From: Pratylenchus scribneri
Taxonomy: Eukaryota; Nematoda; Chromadorea; Rhabditida; Pratylenchidae
Assembly (NCBI GenBank): GCA_030063045.1
Contig: JAQSEB010000124.1
Span: forward strand, 1 to 64,000
Direction of reading: 5' to 3'
Length of the DNA stretch: 64,000 nt
Positions 61,209 to 64,000 of the stretch are shown piece after piece. The number at the start of each line of letters is the position of its first letter. Position 1 is the stretch's first letter. A program made the translations under genes and the position numbers. The notes under the pieces were generated by a model. That model did not search any database, was not told the DNA's origin, and was given only the letters and a program-made list of their open reading frames with translations.

Positions 61209-61589
61209 ATTTATAATATTTTTACCAAAAATTGCAACTATAAAATATAAAAATATATAAAATATTAATTTATCCAAAAATCACAATTTCTTGGTTAATT
61301 TAAATTTTAGCCGATTATCTTAACACTTATTAATGTCTAAACAAATATAGTGATAATTTTTATAAATTATCGAAAATTTATATTTAAGGATAACATATAT
61401 TTTTAACCTCCTTTTCATTTATAAAAGAAAAATAAAATCAGAATTTCAAAATAAAATCAAACCAAATGCTAATTTTATAATAATTAACTAGTGGACGGAA
61501 GGGAAATGGGCGTAAGGGAAGTGGGTGTAAGGAATATGTGGAGTTTAAAGGAATATTCGGGAGGGGTTTATATGTTGGGAGTATTTGTA
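61209..61589. other. Intergenic, nothing recognised
   Basis: AT-rich to 61,490, then a G-rich strand (ggaagggaaatgggcgtaag) leading into the repeat zone. No gene could be supported. Confidence 0.45.
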
Positions 61590-61607
61590 AACGCGCCAAG
61601 GCGCGTT
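61590..61607. repeat. Short GC-rich palindrome
   Basis: AACGCGCC and GGCGCGTT are exact reverse complements separated by AA, and GGCGCGCC follows at about 61,659. It is striking in AT-rich surroundings. Confidence 0.7.
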
Positions 61608-61673
61608 AGACCTACCCTAGGGTTTCGGATTTTGAAATTATTTAAAGGTCTTAGACAGGCGCGCCAACCCTTT

Positions 61674-62238
61674 AAGCTTTGTTCACAATGGTCGTGTTCG
61701 TGCGAATGTTCGTGTTCGTGTGCGAGTGAGTGCTTCATGCTTCGACTTCATGCACAACCATTTCACACTGGGAGTGTTCGTGTTCATGCTCGAGTGAATG
61801 TTCATGTTCGTGTGAAACGAAAATTGCGAGTAATCTCTAATCTATTTCACAATGGAGAAATGAAGATGTGCACGAACACGAACACGAAGTGCACGAACAA
61901 AAATCAAATTGATTTGATTTTTTGGCTCTCCCTTGTTTTCGAGTTAATGCTATAGCACGAACACAAGCATTAACAAAAGCATTAATCATTGTGAACACCC
62001 CATGTGCATGCACTCGCACTCGAACATTGACATGAACATGAAGTCATTTTTTTCCCATTGTGAAATCCCGTAGATATTTTGTTCGTGCTCGAGTTCATGC
62101 TATAGCATTAACTCGGATTTTTTGTGCACGAACTCGGTGAGTGCATGCTTTTTTTAGGGTGTTCACAACAAAAACATTGATTTTAGCCTAACACGAACAT
62201 TAACACGAACACGAACACGACCATTGTGAACAAAGCTT
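61674..62238. repeat. Large foldback element built of GTTCGT-like repeats
   Basis: The termini AAGCTTTGTTCACAATGG and CCATTGTGAACAAAGCTT are perfect inverted repeats. Inside them, degenerate runs of GTTCGTGTTCGTG on the left pair with CACGAACACGAACAC on the right. CACAATGG and CATTGTGAA modules recur internally (about 61,850, 61,987 and 62,057), suggesting nested copies. The 154-codon frame at 61491-61955 crosses this repeat and is not considered a gene. Confidence 0.85.
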
Positions 62239-62239
62239 T

Positions 62240-62375
62240 AAGGTCGTGTGCAGGCTCGCTTCGCTCGCTGGCCTACTTAAGGTTGTGGGCAGGCTCGCTT
62301 CGCTCGCTCGCCTACTTAAGGTCGTGGGCAGGCTCGCTTCGCTCGCCAGCACTTCTTAAGGTCGTGGGTTCGAAA
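62240..62375 (+). repeat. 39-bp tandem repeat with tRNA-like 3' motif
   Basis: TAAGGTCGTG starts copies at 62240, 62278, 62317 and (partial) 62357. Each full copy contains CAGGCTCGCTTCGCTCGC. The last, partial copy reads GGTCGTGGGTTCGAAAT, which resembles a tRNA T-arm/B-box. It may be a tRNA-derived repeat; no full cloverleaf is visible. Confidence 0.7.
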
Positions 62376-62383
62376 TGAAATTT

Positions 62384-62750
62384 TAAACCGGTTTGCAAAC
62401 CGATTTTGGCTGAAACACAAAATTAATATAAATTCTAATTCCCCATAGTCGATAACCCCCGAATATTAATTTTGATGTTATTTGGACAAATTTTCATTTT
62501 TTGAACCGGTTTGCAAACCGGTTTCGACCGAATAACAAAACCATTATCATTTTTGAATTCCCCATACCCGAAAACCCCAGAATCCCAATTTTCACCTCAT
62601 TCCGTCAAAATTTCCATTTTTCCGCATGTTTTAAACCGGTTTGCAAACCATCTTTTGCGCAGATCAAAAAACTGATGTGATATTTGAATTCGCCATGGCC
62701 GAAAACCCCCGAGTCCCAATTTTCACTTTCCAATTCCTACTTCCACTATA
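62384..62750. repeat. Three-copy repeat with AACCGGTTTGCAAACCGG core
   Basis: AAACCGGTTTGCAAAC at 62385, GAACCGGTTTGCAAAC at 62503 and AAACCGGTTTGCAAAC at 62633 start diverged units of about 118 and 130 bp. The units share AATTC(C/G)CCAT and GAAAACCCC...AATTTTCA. The core is a near-perfect palindrome. Confidence 0.8.
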
Positions 62751-63161
62751 GGCTTAGCTCTGGGGCGGGATATGGCCAAATCATGACTGCGCAATTTACA
62801 ACTCAAACTCCTCCTAGGCCAAGCTGCGCACCCTGACGTGTTATATACCATTTTGAAGCTCGCACCCTAAATCGTGTCTCCACGTATATTTCATTTCAAA
62901 ATATTAATGCGCAAAAAAGTTATGAACGAAAATTTAAAAAAATGCGGCCAAATTCTAAGTCCAAAAACCGGTTTTGCCCCTCTGCTAATGACCTGGCCAA
63001 ATTCAACCTCACCCAAAATCATGTCCATATTCATCAATACGTGTGCATTCTGGATCCAGTTTCCGACCCCCATCCCACAACTCTCAAACAGAACCTTATT
63101 ATACCCCAAAAAGCGTGTGACATTTTTTTCCTTAGCTTTTTATATTGAATATAATTCTTAC
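62751..63161. other. Intergenic or intronic, nothing certain
   Basis: Several overlapping 60-110 codon frames exist on both strands here, but none has a recognisable domain or splice partner. If the gene at 63162 continues, the next exon should be in this stretch. Confidence 0.35.
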
Positions 63162-63382
63162 CATTTGGAAAATGATGCAAAAATAGTTCTTCTTGTTTGA
63201 AATATTTGATCAATTCCATTAAATCAATTTTTGCTTTCCCTTTTGCCACCATTTTTCCATTTCTTTTTAATTTAAATTCAAAAATAATAAATTATACTCA
63301 CAATTCTGCTATATGTTGCTGATGATGGGCTTCCAACTTTTTAGTCGAGAATGAAGGCTCATCTTTGGAAATTGTGGCATCA
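63162..63382 (-). CDS. Partial minus-strand gene, two exons, possibly SOD-like
   Basis: Exons at 63302-63382 and 63162-63262 join in phase across TT|GTGAGT ... AAAAAG|A. The product reads DATISKDEPSFSTKKLEAHH, then QQHIAELNGKMVAKGK and KIDLMELIKYFKQEELFLHH. The HHQQHIAELN segment recalls the N-terminal iron/manganese superoxide dismutase motif (HHxxHH...NLN), but the match is weak and the expected later motifs are not seen. Both 5' and 3' exons are missing from my model. Confidence 0.4.
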
Positions 63383-63883
63383 CTAAAATTGATAAAAAAA
63401 AATTAATTTAAATTAATGCCATAATAAAATAATAAATTTTCTATCAATTCTGGTACTATTAGCCTAATTGAATTTTGGTATATTCTATTAATTATCATTT
63501 AGTCTTTTTCAATGGCTCAAATAAAATTTTGTGAACCGTTTTATTTATAAGAATTCAATATAAAGCGATTAAATCTATTTTAAATTAAGTTCAACTATAA
63601 TTTTTGAATTTAAGTGAGTATTTTTGTAATCCATTTTAATTTTGGTAAAATTTGACCATTTGTAAAATGGTTTGACATTTTTAAACATACTTATATTTCT
63701 GGTAATTAGCATTTATCTAAATAGATAAATGAGAATTGGCCATAAATTAATTCATAATGGTACGTATTACTATATATGTACTGCGATAATTTAAAATTTT
63801 TAATGTCTGGTACTTAAATTTTGTGCAAATATGAAAGTCAATTATATAAACAATAAACATAATAGTATTTAATCAATGTATAT
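63383..63883. other. Intergenic, nothing recognised
   Basis: AT-rich spacer between two minus-strand genes. No repeat or RNA gene could be supported. Confidence 0.4.
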
Positions 63884-64000
63884 TTATAGTTTATATTTAT
63901 ACCCATTCTCCTTATGGGCCAATCCCATTTGTTCACATTTCTTCAATGCCTCAAATCCATCATCGCCTTCTTCATAAATTGCCTCCTTCGGTTCTCCATT
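63884..64000 (-). CDS. C-terminal end of a gene running off the window
   Basis: A minus-strand frame enters at base 64000 and stops at 63884-63886 after 38 residues: GEPKEAIYEEGDDGFEALKK, then CEQMGLAHKENGYKYKL. The balanced acidic/basic composition and higher GC than its flanks suggest a true last exon. Family not recognised from this short piece. Confidence 0.55.
   Translation of the reverse strand, partial: NGEPKEAIYEEGDDGFEALKKCEQMGLAHKENGYKYKL

Noticed and set aside
61491..61955. 154-codon plus-strand frame rich in Cys/Ser and Val/Arg
   Set aside because: It runs into the GTTCGT foldback repeat, which produces the low-complexity residues; no homologous domain or splice partner.
62874..63200. 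Plus-strand 108-codon frame and overlapping minus frames
   Set aside because: No domain or splice partner; overlaps the better supported minus exon at 63162-63262.

Overview
The window looks like nuclear DNA of an AT-rich nematode. The evidence is short GT-AG introns with TTTTAG/TTTCAG acceptors, nematode-type seven-transmembrane chemoreceptors, ET-module-like cysteine-rich proteins and F-box-like/SPRY proteins. No bacterial operons, rRNA or CRISPR are seen. Species cannot be fixed from the sequence; a tylenchid-like plant parasite is one possibility, but this is inference. All exon structures were assembled by eye from reading frame, splice sites and paralogue comparison.

Layout. 1-4.8 kb: a decaying cluster of F-box-like/SPRY genes with one intact copy (2565-3546), a pseudogene (596-1622), a C-terminal fragment, and a recurrent tail-to-tail neighbour. 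5.2-10 kb (minus): a six-exon cathepsin B-like protease with a complete Cys/His/Asn triad and an insertion of about 130 Ser/Gly/Lys-rich residues in the catalytic domain. One of its introns carries a foldback transposon with a perfect 8-bp target duplication. 10.5-17.9 kb (plus): three tandem ET-module-like genes encoding secreted or surface cysteine-rich proteins; the first is damaged. 18.4-47.0 kb: about 28.6 kb of one 141-bp satellite in a single orientation, with higher-order repeats of 3,658 and 1,966 bp. Its right edge cuts into an exon of another F-box-like gene. 48.0-50.1 kb: a secreted Cys-rich protein. 50.8-56.6 kb: two intact chemoreceptor genes and broken remains of a third, with a conserved upstream motif repeated four times. 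57.4-58.0 kb (minus): a small secreted six-cysteine peptide. 58.4-61.2 kb: a duplicated block with two tiny RING-H2 genes, each containing a GC-AG intron. 59.3-62.8 kb: foldback, G-tract and tandem repeats. 63.1-64.0 kb: two partial minus-strand genes.

The genes do not form an operon or one pathway. The common themes are secreted or surface Cys-rich products, chemosensation and ubiquitin-linked adaptors, all in expanded and partly degraded families, which is typical of a fast-evolving accessory region. The most unusual items are the protease with its internal disordered insert, the satellite whose monomer carries a signal-peptide-like reading frame, and the RING-H2 pair with conserved GC-AG introns.
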